Made by a program: the position numbers and the translations under genes. Below are positions 1-8,285 of a stretch of DNA of 43,619 bases, piece after piece. Origin of the DNA: UBA1189 sp045594245 (GTDB taxonomy: Bacteria; Bacteroidota; Bacteroidia; Bacteroidales; Bacteroidaceae). Position 1 is the first letter of the stretch. Every line of letters starts with the position of its first letter. The DNA lies in contig JAZNYG010000039.1 of NCBI GenBank assembly GCA_045594245.1, forward strand, positions 1 to 43,619, read 5' to 3'. The notes beneath the pieces were generated by a model. The model did no database searches. It saw only the letters and a program-made list of their open reading frames with translations, and was not told the origin of the DNA.

Positions 1-264
1 CACATCATTCCCGTCCTTGTCTTCCAAGATGAGGTAGATGCGGTCGCCATCCTTCCACCCCTCGTCGACCGAGCGTGTAGCGCCATCCTGCGCATCGAAG
101 TCGATACGGCTGACGTGCCAGTTGACATCGGCACGCTCCCAATGGCTGCCATCTATCTTTTCCTCTACATGGACATCGCTGAACCCTTCGTCAGAGCAAG
201 CGGACAGCAGGCATATAGCACCTATGATAGCAAATGCAATAAAATTCAATATATACCTTTTCAT
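1..264 (-). CDS. fimbrillin-like lipoprotein, N-terminal part (truncated by window edge)
   Basis: The gene starts with ATG at 264 and is open for 88 codons to the window edge. Seen: a lipoprotein signal peptide (MKRYILNFIAF..., lipobox LLSAC, Cys about residue 23), then a stretch around residues 57-80 containing ATRSVDEGWKDGDRIYLIL. An ATR(S/A)...W..GD.I pattern after the lipobox is typical of fimbrillin-like (Mfa/FimA-type) lipoproteins of Bacteroidales, which are exported by SPII and may assemble on the surface. It follows the BACON gene by 18 bases on the same strand, so it is probably the fourth gene of that operon. The family call rests on a short N-terminus; a generic surface lipoprotein remains possible. 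Confidence 0.6.
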   Translation of the reverse strand, partial: MKRYILNFIAFAIIGAICLLSACSDEGFSDVHVEEKIDGSHWERADVNWHVSRIDFDAQDGATRSVDEGWKDGDRIYLILEDKDGNDV

Positions 265-282
265 GGATTCCGTATCTATAGC

Positions 283-2154
283 CTAGAAATTATTCCAGTT
301 CTCATCCTTACCAAAGAAAGTTATGTTCAGTCCAAAGGAACTGTCGCCCAAATTGTCCCATGACTCATCCGTGGTGTACCCGGTAATGGTAATCGAAGCA
401 TGGGTGTTTCCTACGATGTCCCAATTTAAATCATCAGGGAATGTTGTCATGTCAATAGGAACATTAGGTCTCTGCACTATCGGTATTTCTATGCTGTACA
501 TCTCGCCAAGTAGCAATCCTGTAAGCGCTACCGTTATCACAGCTGAACGTGGCTCTTTAGCATCATGCTCTTCTGCAATAAGTGTAAACGAATGCCCATT
601 CTGCTCTATTCTCAACCAATTGCAATCGGTGGTTACAGCAAACGTCCCATCAGTGGTTACTGCTATAGGTAACGACTCTCCACCACGCCAGTAGAAGATA
701 ACCCGAGTGGTATTTACGGAAAGATAGCGACTAGCCTGTCTGACAACAAACTCGATGGGGGGCGCATAAGTTGGGGTGAAGAGTACCGTATCGCTACGTC
801 TCGTGATGGAAGGATTATCAGCAACGCTCATTGTCACATCCATATCGCCTCTTCCTGCATCTGCGGAGAGGGTAAGCCATGATTCTCCCTTTGTCGCTTT
901 CCAAATATCATCGGAGGCGATACTTATCTTATGGGTACCACCGGTAGAGGGTAGCTCACCGAATGCTTTAGGTGATATACTAAGATAGTGTTGCGATTGA
1001 CTTACATATACCGATTGCTCCAACTCGGTGACACCTTCAACTCCTATTATGATTACGCCAGAGCGCATTTCACGCTCCGTATGCTCTGATGCGGTAACAT
1101 GGATAACACCATCTCCTGATCCCGATTCAATATCAGTCGTAATCCATGAAGGTTTGGAAATAACGGTCCACTCCGTATTGCTCGATACAGACAGTGTACG
1201 GCTACCATCAACGGCTCCCATAGATAGCGATGTAGGAGAAACCGAACAATATATTCCCTCTTGATTGATAACCACGCCAAACATCTCTGTTGAGCCAATC
1301 TTGAAGTCGATCCTTCCACTTCGTGCAGAGGTAGCATTGTTGGGAGACACGGAGAGTATTACTGAGGTGGTTCCCGATGTGCCTTCCGATGGTGATACTG
1401 TAAACCAACTGCCATTGGTCGATGCTGTCCAAGCTGCATCACTCGTAATCAGTAAAGAGAAATCGGCACCTTTAACGTCGACATCCAGAGGACCATATTC
1501 TGTGGACGACATGCCTGCCGCCTCTTGGGTGAGATTGATGACTTGCGTGAGTTTCCCACTCAGGGTGATACTAGCGTTACGTGCTGTTGCTGCAGGGTTG
1601 GGCTCAGCTGTGATGGTCAGTCTTGTGCTGTCAGCCGAGGTGGCCACCGTAAGCCATGTAGCGGACGATGACTTGCTAATCGTGTACGAAATATTCTTGT
1701 CGACGGTAATCTCTTTCGATTCACCAGTAGCCATCATGGTAAGTGACGATTTGGATACTGTAAGATGGGGGGCGGCAGCACGTTGAGTGACTGACACTTT
1801 GGCCTTATAGTCATAATCGTCAACGGAAGAAGATAACCAAAACAGACTGGTGCGCAAATCATCGCCCGACATGTTTTCTGTTGCGGTAATCGTCACCGTA
1901 GCGTCATCTGTACCCTCCTCGGGAGTAATCGTAAGCCATGAAGCTTGACCGGAAAAGTGCCACGGCGTGGACATTGCCTCGACATATGCATCGTGTGATC
2001 CTTTCTTAGCCTCCATGGAGATTGTTGTATTTTCCATATGTATGTACCTAGGTTCCGATGACGGCATCCAACTGGAACCGTCAAACTGTACTTCATCGGA
2101 GATACAACTGACCAATAGGAGCAATGTTGAAATATAAGATATAAGACGTTTCAT
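283..2154 (-). CDS. lipoprotein with six tandem BACON domains
   Basis: 623 aa. The N-terminus MKRLISYISTLLLLVSC is a lipoprotein signal with the modified Cys at 17. The rest is repeats of about 85-90 residues, each with a W(L/F/I)T(I/V/L) core followed by an acidic/Gly turn (WLTITPEEGT, WLTVATSADS, WFTVSPSEGT, WITTDIESGS, WLTLSADAGR, NWLRIEQNGH) and ending in a (V/L/I)xQ strand (SVTQR, NLTQE, VINQE, YVSQS, VVRQA, IVQRP). This is the BACON immunoglobulin-like fold, usually found in Bacteroidetes glycan-degrading or surface lipoproteins. A final ~55-residue segment (about 570-623) is not a BACON repeat and is unassigned. No catalytic domain is visible, so a structural or glycan/mucin-adhesive role is inferred. 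It starts 27 bases after the PEGA gene. Confidence 0.88.
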   Translation of the reverse strand: MKRLISYISTLLLLVSCISDEVQFDGSSWMPSSEPRYIHMENTTISMEAKKGSHDAYVEAMSTPWHFSGQASWLTITPEEGTDDATVTITATENMSGDDLRTSLFWLSSSVDDYDYKAKVSVTQRAAAPHLTVSKSSLTMMATGESKEITVDKNISYTISKSSSATWLTVATSADSTRLTITAEPNPAATARNASITLSGKLTQVINLTQEAAGMSSTEYGPLDVDVKGADFSLLITSDAAWTASTNGSWFTVSPSEGTSGTTSVILSVSPNNATSARSGRIDFKIGSTEMFGVVINQEGIYCSVSPTSLSMGAVDGSRTLSVSSNTEWTVISKPSWITTDIESGSGDGVIHVTASEHTEREMRSGVIIIGVEGVTELEQSVYVSQSQHYLSISPKAFGELPSTGGTHKISIASDDIWKATKGESWLTLSADAGRGDMDVTMSVADNPSITRRSDTVLFTPTYAPPIEFVVRQASRYLSVNTTRVIFYWRGGESLPIAVTTDGTFAVTTDCNWLRIEQNGHSFTLIAEEHDAKEPRSAVITVALTGLLLGEMYSIEIPIVQRPNVPIDMTTFPDDLNWDIVGNTHASITITGYTTDESWDNLGDSSFGLNITFFGKDENWNNF

Positions 2155-2181
2155 TTTTCTTAGTATTCTTGAAATTATATT

Positions 2182-4029
2182 TTAAAGATAGAAATAGAAT
2201 CCAATATTCATCTTAAATCCACCTCCAGCGTAGTCATTCAACTGCGATTGGGTTTCTGAAATTCGGATAAAATTATCAGACTTATATATAGGGAATGCAT
2301 ACCCGGGAACTAAACAGATTCCCAGATGATTGGCTGCGATACATTCTATACGGATACCTACAGAAGCGGTAATAGCACTGCAGTGATTACCTTGGTTCCC
2401 TTGGAAATCAATAGCACTGCCTCCCACCTGAGGCGTAAATCTAAATCGGGTTCCTACGATGAAGCCATGTCCCACATTAATCTCGTATACCGTAGGTTTG
2501 AATGTCTCCTCTATAGGGCGTTCTCCCATTTGGTTCCAATAAATAGGGGCACTCTCTTTCTTCATAATATACGCCGCCTCTATATTGACATTAGCGAGAT
2601 ATAGACCTGCTGTTCCGCCAAGTCCCATTTGGGTTCCATACTGAAAAGTAGGCTGAAGATAGAACTGGTATTTATGTTGATATTGGCGAGACATGCGTAT
2701 TGATACTTTAGGATCGGAACTGTCAAAATGCATGTGTCGCTCAATTGTACGATAATGTCTACGCGTGAGCTTTACCTGATAGTCACCCGAAGCGAGTTCA
2801 TGGTCGCATGGTGTGATACCAATGTATTTGTCATTAATATAAAGGCTGGCCGCAGATGGTGTGGTGAAGAATGAGTAGCGTGCTATATCCACTAGCGCGA
2901 GAGAGAGATTGGTGACCTGGCCCTCCGTAATGGTAACGGTGCGTTTTTCTGTGCGATGATTCGTACACGACACTTCCACGGTATGGGTGCCAATTATCAT
3001 TTCATAAGCATTTTTCAAGGGGGTGATGCCAATTTCTTTTCCATCCACAGAGACAGTCGCTCCAGGAATGTTGGCTTCTACTGACAAACGGCCTAGACGT
3101 GGTTTCAATTGCGGATTGATATCATATACTACACTATCTTGTATCATAACCTCCATCGTTGCTGTGTGATAGTTTGGATGTCGTACTTCAACAACATGCT
3201 TACCGCTTTGGAGAGACATTTTTGCAAGGGATGAATCTGAGTATTTCTTTCCATCAACGGTAAAGTCACATCCTTCCAATTTGAAATTCGGATTAAGTGC
3301 AAGCCACCCGAAAGCTTGGCTAAGGCGAAGCTCTATCGTCTTGGTCTCATTCTCTTCAACAAGTTCAAATTTGCCATCCTGCTCATGATAGTCCGGACAC
3401 TCCACGCGATAATTATAGATACCCAATGGCATCTGCTTTTCTAGAATACCGCCGTTGTCGGTGCTCTCAGGCATCTTGCGCAAGATAATGGTGGCCTGTG
3501 CTGGAAATACCTTAAACCTTACTGTAGCAAACTTTTTGTCATCCTTTATGATATCCTCATCGGGATTGAAATCGGTGTGTAAAATAAGACGATATACCGT
3601 TGCTTCCTTACATTTGGCTATTCCAGCCTCTTTAAAATGATAATATCCGTCACGAGTATCGAGTTGCCCATATCGTGGATGGCTAATCTTGATCTTACTG
3701 GTACCGGCAGGCACATATATCCATACCTCTCCATTGTCTCTATAATCTACCGCTCCCTCAGGAACATAATCTGCTCCCAAATTAAAGCTGAAGCTTTTGT
3801 CTTGTACTGTGCTGATCATTTTTATGATAGCACAATATCTGCCGCTCCTACTAGCCTGTGTATCTGCCCGCCGGAATGTCGGGTCTTTGGCATCAGGATC
3901 CTCAGCCTGGGACAACTCGACAAATGATTCCACTTTCATCCTCTCCTTCTCTTGCGACATCACATTACCCAATGTACAAGCGAATAGCAACAGCAATAGA
4001 CTTCTGTGTCCTATCTTTGTTTTTCTCAT
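2182..4029 (-). CDS. PEGA-repeat protein with C-terminal outer-membrane barrel
   Basis: 615 aa with a signal peptide (RSLLLLLFACTLGNVMSQ). Residues about 30-150 form an unassigned domain. The middle (~155-450) has successive PEGA-like modules: VSVDGKEIGITPLKNAYE and LYINDKYIGITPCDHELASG are textbook PEGA, with the paired motif (x-V-x-D/N-x-x-x-I-G-x-T-P), and earlier ones are more divergent (ATIILRKMPES, CDFTVDGKKYSDSSL). From ~455 the sequence alternates in the style of outer-membrane beta-strands and ends in an aromatic terminal strand (GGFKMNIGFYFYL), as a Bam substrate does. Inferred topology: PEGA domains in the periplasm, small barrel in the outer membrane. It lies between the LPP20-like gene (60-base gap) and the BACON gene (27-base gap). 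Confidence 0.78.
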   Translation of the reverse strand: MRKTKIGHRSLLLLLFACTLGNVMSQEKERMKVESFVELSQAEDPDAKDPTFRRADTQASRSGRYCAIIKMISTVQDKSFSFNLGADYVPEGAVDYRDNGEVWIYVPAGTSKIKISHPRYGQLDTRDGYYHFKEAGIAKCKEATVYRLILHTDFNPDEDIIKDDKKFATVRFKVFPAQATIILRKMPESTDNGGILEKQMPLGIYNYRVECPDYHEQDGKFELVEENETKTIELRLSQAFGWLALNPNFKLEGCDFTVDGKKYSDSSLAKMSLQSGKHVVEVRHPNYHTATMEVMIQDSVVYDINPQLKPRLGRLSVEANIPGATVSVDGKEIGITPLKNAYEMIIGTHTVEVSCTNHRTEKRTVTITEGQVTNLSLALVDIARYSFFTTPSAASLYINDKYIGITPCDHELASGDYQVKLTRRHYRTIERHMHFDSSDPKVSIRMSRQYQHKYQFYLQPTFQYGTQMGLGGTAGLYLANVNIEAAYIMKKESAPIYWNQMGERPIEETFKPTVYEINVGHGFIVGTRFRFTPQVGGSAIDFQGNQGNHCSAITASVGIRIECIAANHLGICLVPGYAFPIYKSDNFIRISETQSQLNDYAGGGFKMNIGFYFYL

Positions 4030-4089
4030 ATTCTTCTTATCCTACTACGATATAATCTAGATTATCCATTTTGCTTGGTCACTATCACA

Positions 4090-6072
4090 TTACAAATCAA
4101 TGAAGAAGTTTTGCCAATTTGACAAGTCGGCAATGCCTTCCTCATCATCAGGCATCTCCTGCCATACGCGTACACTCACAATAGGAGCGTCTGGGTCGGT
4201 AACATCGACGCGAAGGAATAGGTAGCCCTGATCTTTATAGTTATTGGAAAAATAATCTTGACGAATCTGTATTCCATAAACGGCATGTCCATTCTGGATG
4301 GAACGGCGGCTAGGCTGAATATAGTTATTGACAAACTGAAGATTGACAAACTCCTTACTGTCAAAAGCATTTTTCAGGTTAGTGAGAAACTGTGTTTTGC
4401 TTTGCTTGGTCTTTACCACCTTCTTCTCCATATGATAGCCCTCCTCTTCGTTGCCAACCATTCTCATGACTTCTTTGCCTGTAACAATAAATGCATCATC
4501 AGAGAATATCATGTCAAGATAGTCGAATCGGCCCAACGCGTATGCTGTCTTGTAGTTTTCTAGGAAATTACTTATTGCTGCACGTGCAAGAGCTTGTTCT
4601 TCGTCTTTCATGTTGCAGAAGATATCGTTTTCAGCCTTGAAACCTAGTCCGAAAGTGACATTGTCAATTTTTCCATCGGGGGTAAATGTAAAGACGACAT
4701 TCTCCAAGAATTTGTTTCCCCCACTAAAGGAAAATTCCATAGGAATACTTCGTCCGTAGATATGGCCGTTGTATTCGGTAAATGTAATGGTCGGACTATC
4801 GACGACGCGGGCTTTGCCATACTTGATAAGTTGAGTAAATGCTTTTGCACCATCTTCTGTGCACAAAGGAGGAACCTGATCATATTGTTTAGTTTTAATT
4901 GCTTGCACCACCAAGTCTAAAGTCTCAGCATATTGTAGCGCTTTGTCGGGTGCTATGGGATTGTCCTTGTTGCTGACAGCTGAGAGGTTAGTGATGGCTT
5001 CCGCTTGCGTCTTTGACATTTGATCTAGTGATTGCCCTTCATATGATGCGGTATAATCGCCTATCTTACTTTGTGTTACTTGTGCTCCACATGTGCCTTG
5101 GAAATTTACATCCTCGGCCAATGCATCATAGACGGCACTCAACTCTGCATTGTTTCTGTTCACGAGGCTCATATACTTATATTCAATGAATACCTTAATG
5201 TCCTTGGCTGAAAACGAAGGTTCAAGTTCAGCCAATCCCAAACCGTCCTGTGCGTATGATATGCGTTCTCCCACATCATCTCCGTCCCAATAGGTGTAGC
5301 CTATCTTCTGGATAGGCTCATTTTTATAGAAAAATCCCAGCAAGTAGGAGTTGTCTCCGTTACCACTCTCGCCCTTGATTGTAATCTTGACATTTGATAA
5401 AATGTCTTCAATGCGTTTGCGTATCCATACCATAGCCATCTGCTCATTCCCGTTTTCATCCATGACAACAGCATCGGCTCGATAACGAAGGCTTTGCGTA
5501 AGTAGATAGGAGGCATAATAGTAGCGCAATGCATCGGCAAGATTCAGACTAAGGAATGCTTCGTTTGCAATTTGGACATTAGCTTGCATTACTTTTACTC
5601 TATCATCAAACATTTTGTCAACCTTCTCTCTTTCTATATAAGAAAACACTTTGAAGGGACTACCTGTTGATATCACTTTGGAGTGACAATCCGTAAGTGT
5701 AACTGTAGAGTAGGTCTGCATCTTACGTTCGAAACTTACATACGTATTTACTTCTTCATTGTGTTCTTCGTTTGACATGTAGCTTTGATCGACGGAACTC
5801 ACGTGAACTGATATTTTAGAAGATAGGTCGTGCAGGGCATTTTCTTTGGCTTCTCTTTGAGTGTCGCCACTGCCTTCACCCCATATATATAGGTTCTCGT
5901 TGGCCTTAATTTCATCGACGGATTGTGCATAAAGCCCCAAAGGTATGAAAGCAATAAACATACCTAATGCCCAAAAGCGCAATGTAAAGATACTTGCAAG
6001 GGAGGATTCTTGTACTCGATTTTGGATAGCCCGAGCTTTTGAATCAGCGTGTGTTGTTGTACAAAGTTTCAT
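4090..6072 (-). CDS. exported LPP20-like protein, first gene of envelope operon
   Basis: 660 aa. After a long hydrophilic N-terminus (about 30 residues) comes a hydrophobic stretch (FWALGMFIAFIPLGLYAQS) that looks like a signal peptide ending near residue 50. The true start may be internal, but no better-placed ATG with a ribosome site was seen. Residues ~55-125 (LYIWGEGSGDTQREAKENAL, DLSSKISVHVSS) match the LPP20-type domain: a (G)xGxxx(A)xxxA pattern followed by a helix. The remaining ~500 residues are unassigned; two stretches near 440-490 and 530-640 alternate as in NTF2-like or beta-rich domains. No catalytic motif was seen. It is the promoter-proximal gene of the LPP20-PEGA-BACON-fimbrillin unit. 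No strong TAnnTTTG box was found upstream. Confidence 0.6.
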   Translation of the reverse strand: MKLCTTTHADSKARAIQNRVQESSLASIFTLRFWALGMFIAFIPLGLYAQSVDEIKANENLYIWGEGSGDTQREAKENALHDLSSKISVHVSSVDQSYMSNEEHNEEVNTYVSFERKMQTYSTVTLTDCHSKVISTGSPFKVFSYIEREKVDKMFDDRVKVMQANVQIANEAFLSLNLADALRYYYASYLLTQSLRYRADAVVMDENGNEQMAMVWIRKRIEDILSNVKITIKGESGNGDNSYLLGFFYKNEPIQKIGYTYWDGDDVGERISYAQDGLGLAELEPSFSAKDIKVFIEYKYMSLVNRNNAELSAVYDALAEDVNFQGTCGAQVTQSKIGDYTASYEGQSLDQMSKTQAEAITNLSAVSNKDNPIAPDKALQYAETLDLVVQAIKTKQYDQVPPLCTEDGAKAFTQLIKYGKARVVDSPTITFTEYNGHIYGRSIPMEFSFSGGNKFLENVVFTFTPDGKIDNVTFGLGFKAENDIFCNMKDEEQALARAAISNFLENYKTAYALGRFDYLDMIFSDDAFIVTGKEVMRMVGNEEEGYHMEKKVVKTKQSKTQFLTNLKNAFDSKEFVNLQFVNNYIQPSRRSIQNGHAVYGIQIRQDYFSNNYKDQGYLFLRVDVTDPDAPIVSVRVWQEMPDDEEGIADLSNWQNFFIDL

Positions 6073-6235
6073 TATATCTACTATTTATTATTCAAATCAT
6101 TCCTTGTTGCTTTCGAACCTGTACTATTATTGAAAGTACATTTTATTCATTAAGGCATGTCTTGAAAATACCATAATAAATTTATCGGTTCTTGTAGATT
6201 CCCCAAATCCCTATCGGATTAAATACTATTTAAAA

Positions 6236-6583
6236 TGAAAAGACGTGGGAATCTGTACCTGTTACTCGTCCCGCGCCCAAGGCCTTCGCATTGCCCTATC
6301 GTAGTAGAACGAGCAACACAGAAGCCCACGCTGATATGTAGGGTATGACGGCTAAGGTATGGGTACACCGAACGGTGTCCAAAGAGACCTTGCGCACAAT
6401 ATGTCATACGTTTATTACATATCCCGCAGACATCTACTGTTGCTTTATCCTTGACTACGATTTAGAAGTTGCGAAGTTCTGGGTCGCCAAAGACAAAACG
6501 TCAAGTAAACGTCTTTTCTTATATGTCAAAGAATTCCCACCCTAACCTCCTTTTCATACGAAAAGGCTCAGCGTGGGTTCTTT
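6236..6583 (-). ncRNA. candidate structured non-coding RNA, ~350 nt
   Basis: No credible ORF covers this interval, but it is rich in complementary segments on the minus strand. Helix A: GAACCCACGCTGA (6569-6581) with TCAGCGTGGGCTTC (about 6318-6331). Helix B: GTGGGAAT (6534-6541) with ATTCCCAC (6245-6252). Helix C: GTTGCTCGTTC with GGACGAGTAAC (about 6258-6317), one mismatch. There are also a UUCG-type hairpin ACACCGTTCGGTGT near 6370 and CCTTTTCGTATGAAAAGG near 6549-6566. A and B cross each other (pseudoknot) or are alternatives. A TACTTTTG box sits just upstream (6589-6596), and the 3' side runs into TCTTTTCATTTT. Diagnostic RNase P, tmRNA and SRP sequences were looked for and not found; a 6S-type RNA or a Bacteroidales-specific RNA is possible. 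Confidence 0.55.
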
Positions 6584-6588
6584 GGCTG

Positions 6589-6596
6589 CAAAAGTA
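6589..6596 (-). promoter_or_regulatory. -7 promoter box for the candidate RNA
   Basis: TACTTTTG on the minus strand is a perfect TAnnTTTG. It lies in a 12-base string (GCTGCAAAAGTA on plus) that is repeated exactly upstream of tRNA-Pro at 17955-17966, which supports a stable-RNA promoter. No clear -33 TTTG was found at the usual spacing. Confidence 0.6.
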
Positions 6597-6726
6597 GTAA
6601 ATATTTGGAAATAAAGAGTTGTTAATTGAAATTAATTTTCTTTATGCTGTAAAAAATCGCCACATGGTTCTTAGCTTTTCATTCATCGGGTAGCTCCTTT
6701 ATTTATAATGGTTCTCTATCTATGTT

Positions 6727-6812
6727 CACGCCATCGCGGTGACGTGAATCTGTCACCGCGGTGGAGTGCTCGCGCCACCGCAGTGGCGTCTACACGTCAC
6801 CGCGATGGCGTG
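6727..6812. repeat. nested palindromic array of four GC-rich units
   Basis: A perfect 20-bp inverted repeat (CACGCCATCGCGGTGACGTG at 6727-6746 and its complement at 6793-6812) encloses two further self-complementary units: CACCGCGGTG at 6754-6763 and CGCCACCGCAGTGGCG at 6773-6788. All four units share a CACCGCGGTG-like core. The whole can fold as a three-branched cruciform or RNA. Immediately after it on plus come GCGC and six Ts (6816-6821), so a terminator-like role on plus is possible, although no plus-strand gene ends nearby. The GC content is far above that of the flanks. Confidence 0.85.
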
Positions 6813-6887
6813 CGCTTTTTTAGAGATACAACAGGGGACATCCATACAGACGTCGAACTACATTTCAGCGCTCGTAATTCATTATCA

Positions 6888-6905
6888 AGCGAAGCATGCT
6901 TCGCT
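6888..6905. repeat. 18-bp perfect palindrome
   Basis: AGCGAAGCATGCTTCGCT is fully self-complementary with no spacer. It lies about 90 bases downstream of the MFS stop codon (minus) and about 75 bases from the four-unit array. It could be a dyad operator, part of a terminator structure or a repeat remnant. No T-run follows directly. The rest of 6813-6997 holds nothing else I can support. Confidence 0.75.
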
Positions 6906-6997
6906 ACTGCACCTTGTCAGGGCAAAAATAAAAATCGTTTACACACAGAAAAGGCTTCCCCTGTCTCTGCAGTCGCTTCGCTAAGGATGGCGATAGC

Positions 6998-8182
6998 TTA
7001 TCGCAACTTGTTCTTGATGAAGTGCGGCGCTACAATCTTATTGTAGTAGATGAGCGAGCCGAGGGTGAGCAGGGCACCGAGTAGGTATCCGTAGCTGAGC
7101 GATGACACCTCGGCGATGTAGCCGCCCACAAGCATGCCGATACCGATGCCTACGTCCCATGAGGTGAGGTAGGTAGAGGTGGCAGTGCCGCGCTTTGAGT
7201 TGGGGGCGAGGTTCACGAACAGGGTATTGTAGGCGGGAAACATGGTGCCGAAGCCTACGCCCAGCAGCAGAGCGGTGGCAAAGAAGATGAGTGTGCAGGC
7301 CGTGGCATTCCACACGATGATATAGCGGCAGGCGGCCAGCAGGGCAAAGCATACGAGCACTATATACATGCCCCATGCGATGAGCTGGGTGAGGCGTCCG
7401 CGGTCGACAAGGCGGCCTGAGAAGATACGCGAGATGGCCATGCCCACGGCCATGAAGGTGAAGAAGAGGCCGGTGTTGACGGCCAACCCCATCTGCTCGG
7501 CATAGAGGGCCACGTAGTTGGTGGTCATGCCGTAGGGGACTGACATGAGCAGGAGGCTGAGGCCTGCAGGCAGACCCTTCTTGAGGATGAAGCGGTCGAA
7601 GGAGAGGGGTTCGCGCACCACACGGGGCTTGGGCGGTGTCTTCACCAGCGCAGCTGCTACCAAGCCTATAAGGGTGGCTACAAAGGCGATGGCGAAAATG
7701 ACGTCGTAGGAGACACTGCCGTGGAGCATCAGGCCGAGCATGGGGCCGATGGACATGGCGAAGTTGTTTGTAAGGCCGAAGTATCCCAGTCCCTCGCCGC
7801 GACGCTCCGAGGGGAGGATGTCGATGACAATGGTACTACCGCCTACCGAGGTGGTGCCGAAGGCCAAGCCGTGGGCCACGCGGAAGAGGGCGAAGAGGGT
7901 GAGCGTGCCGGCAAACCTATACCCTGCGAAGATGGCTGTGAACACCGCATAGGCCACAAGGTAGAGCGGCTTGCGGGCAAACATATCGATGAGGTAGCCC
8001 GAAAAGGGACGTATGCAGAGCGCCGATACGGTGTAGCACGAAAGGATGATGCCGATGAGCGTGCCCTCGGCTGCAAACACTTCGGCCAGATAGAAGGGGA
8101 GCACGGGGACCAGCATCCAAAATCCGAAGAACATCAGGAAATTGGCTGCCAGCATGAGGCAGTAGCTGGGGGTGAAGAGCAT
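6998..8182 (-). CDS. MFS transporter
   Basis: 394 aa, almost entirely hydrophobic with about 12 predicted membrane segments, the usual size for the major facilitator superfamily. The loop between TM2 and TM3 carries the MFS signature in divergent form (GYLIDMFARKPLYL, compare GxLaDrxGrkxxl). RVAHGLAFG in TM4 and the central loop PPKPRVVREPLSFDRFILKKG separate the two six-helix halves. The second half repeats the loop signature (GRLVDRGRL). It acts in the inner membrane as a proton-coupled secondary transporter. The substrate cannot be read from sequence; drug or small-solute efflux of the DHA1 type is the nearest guess. It lies downstream of pheS, separated by a long imperfect inverted repeat. 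Confidence 0.88.
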   Translation of the reverse strand: MLFTPSYCLMLAANFLMFFGFWMLVPVLPFYLAEVFAAEGTLIGIILSCYTVSALCIRPFSGYLIDMFARKPLYLVAYAVFTAIFAGYRFAGTLTLFALFRVAHGLAFGTTSVGGSTIVIDILPSERRGEGLGYFGLTNNFAMSIGPMLGLMLHGSVSYDVIFAIAFVATLIGLVAAALVKTPPKPRVVREPLSFDRFILKKGLPAGLSLLLMSVPYGMTTNYVALYAEQMGLAVNTGLFFTFMAVGMAISRIFSGRLVDRGRLTQLIAWGMYIVLVCFALLAACRYIIVWNATACTLIFFATALLLGVGFGTMFPAYNTLFVNLAPNSKRGTATSTYLTSWDVGIGIGMLVGGYIAEVSSLSYGYLLGALLTLGSLIYYNKIVAPHFIKNKLR

Positions 8183-8198
8183 TTTGGTTGATGGATGA

Positions 8199-8279
8199 TG
8201 GTTGATGGTTTAGAGTTTTAAGTCGCTAAAGTCATTAAGGTAACTAAGGTCAATTCCCTCAACTCTCAACCCTCAACCA
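8199..8279. repeat. imperfect inverted repeat between pheS and the MFS gene
   Basis: The 19 bases TGGTTGATGGTTTAGAGTT at 8199-8217 pair with 8261-8279 with two mismatches, around a 43-base spacer. The arms are made of GGTTGA-type triplet-like repeats. There is no T-run next to the arms, so it looks more like a dispersed intergenic repeat than a clean terminator. It fills the gap downstream of pheS and upstream of the MFS start codon. Confidence 0.6.
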
Positions 8280-8285
8280 TAAACC

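Noticed and set aside
6219..6545. Small frames in the gap after the LPP20-like gene (62 and 66 codons)
   Set aside because: They lie in a region whose complementary segments and promoter point to a structured RNA. The frames have no ribosome site and no recognisable domain.
6236..6583. RNase P RNA, tmRNA or SRP RNA as identity of the candidate RNA
   Set aside because: Their most conserved sequences (GAGGAAAGTCC; a tRNA-like end with an ALAA-type tag; GGAAGCAGCC-type loop) were looked for on both strands and not found.
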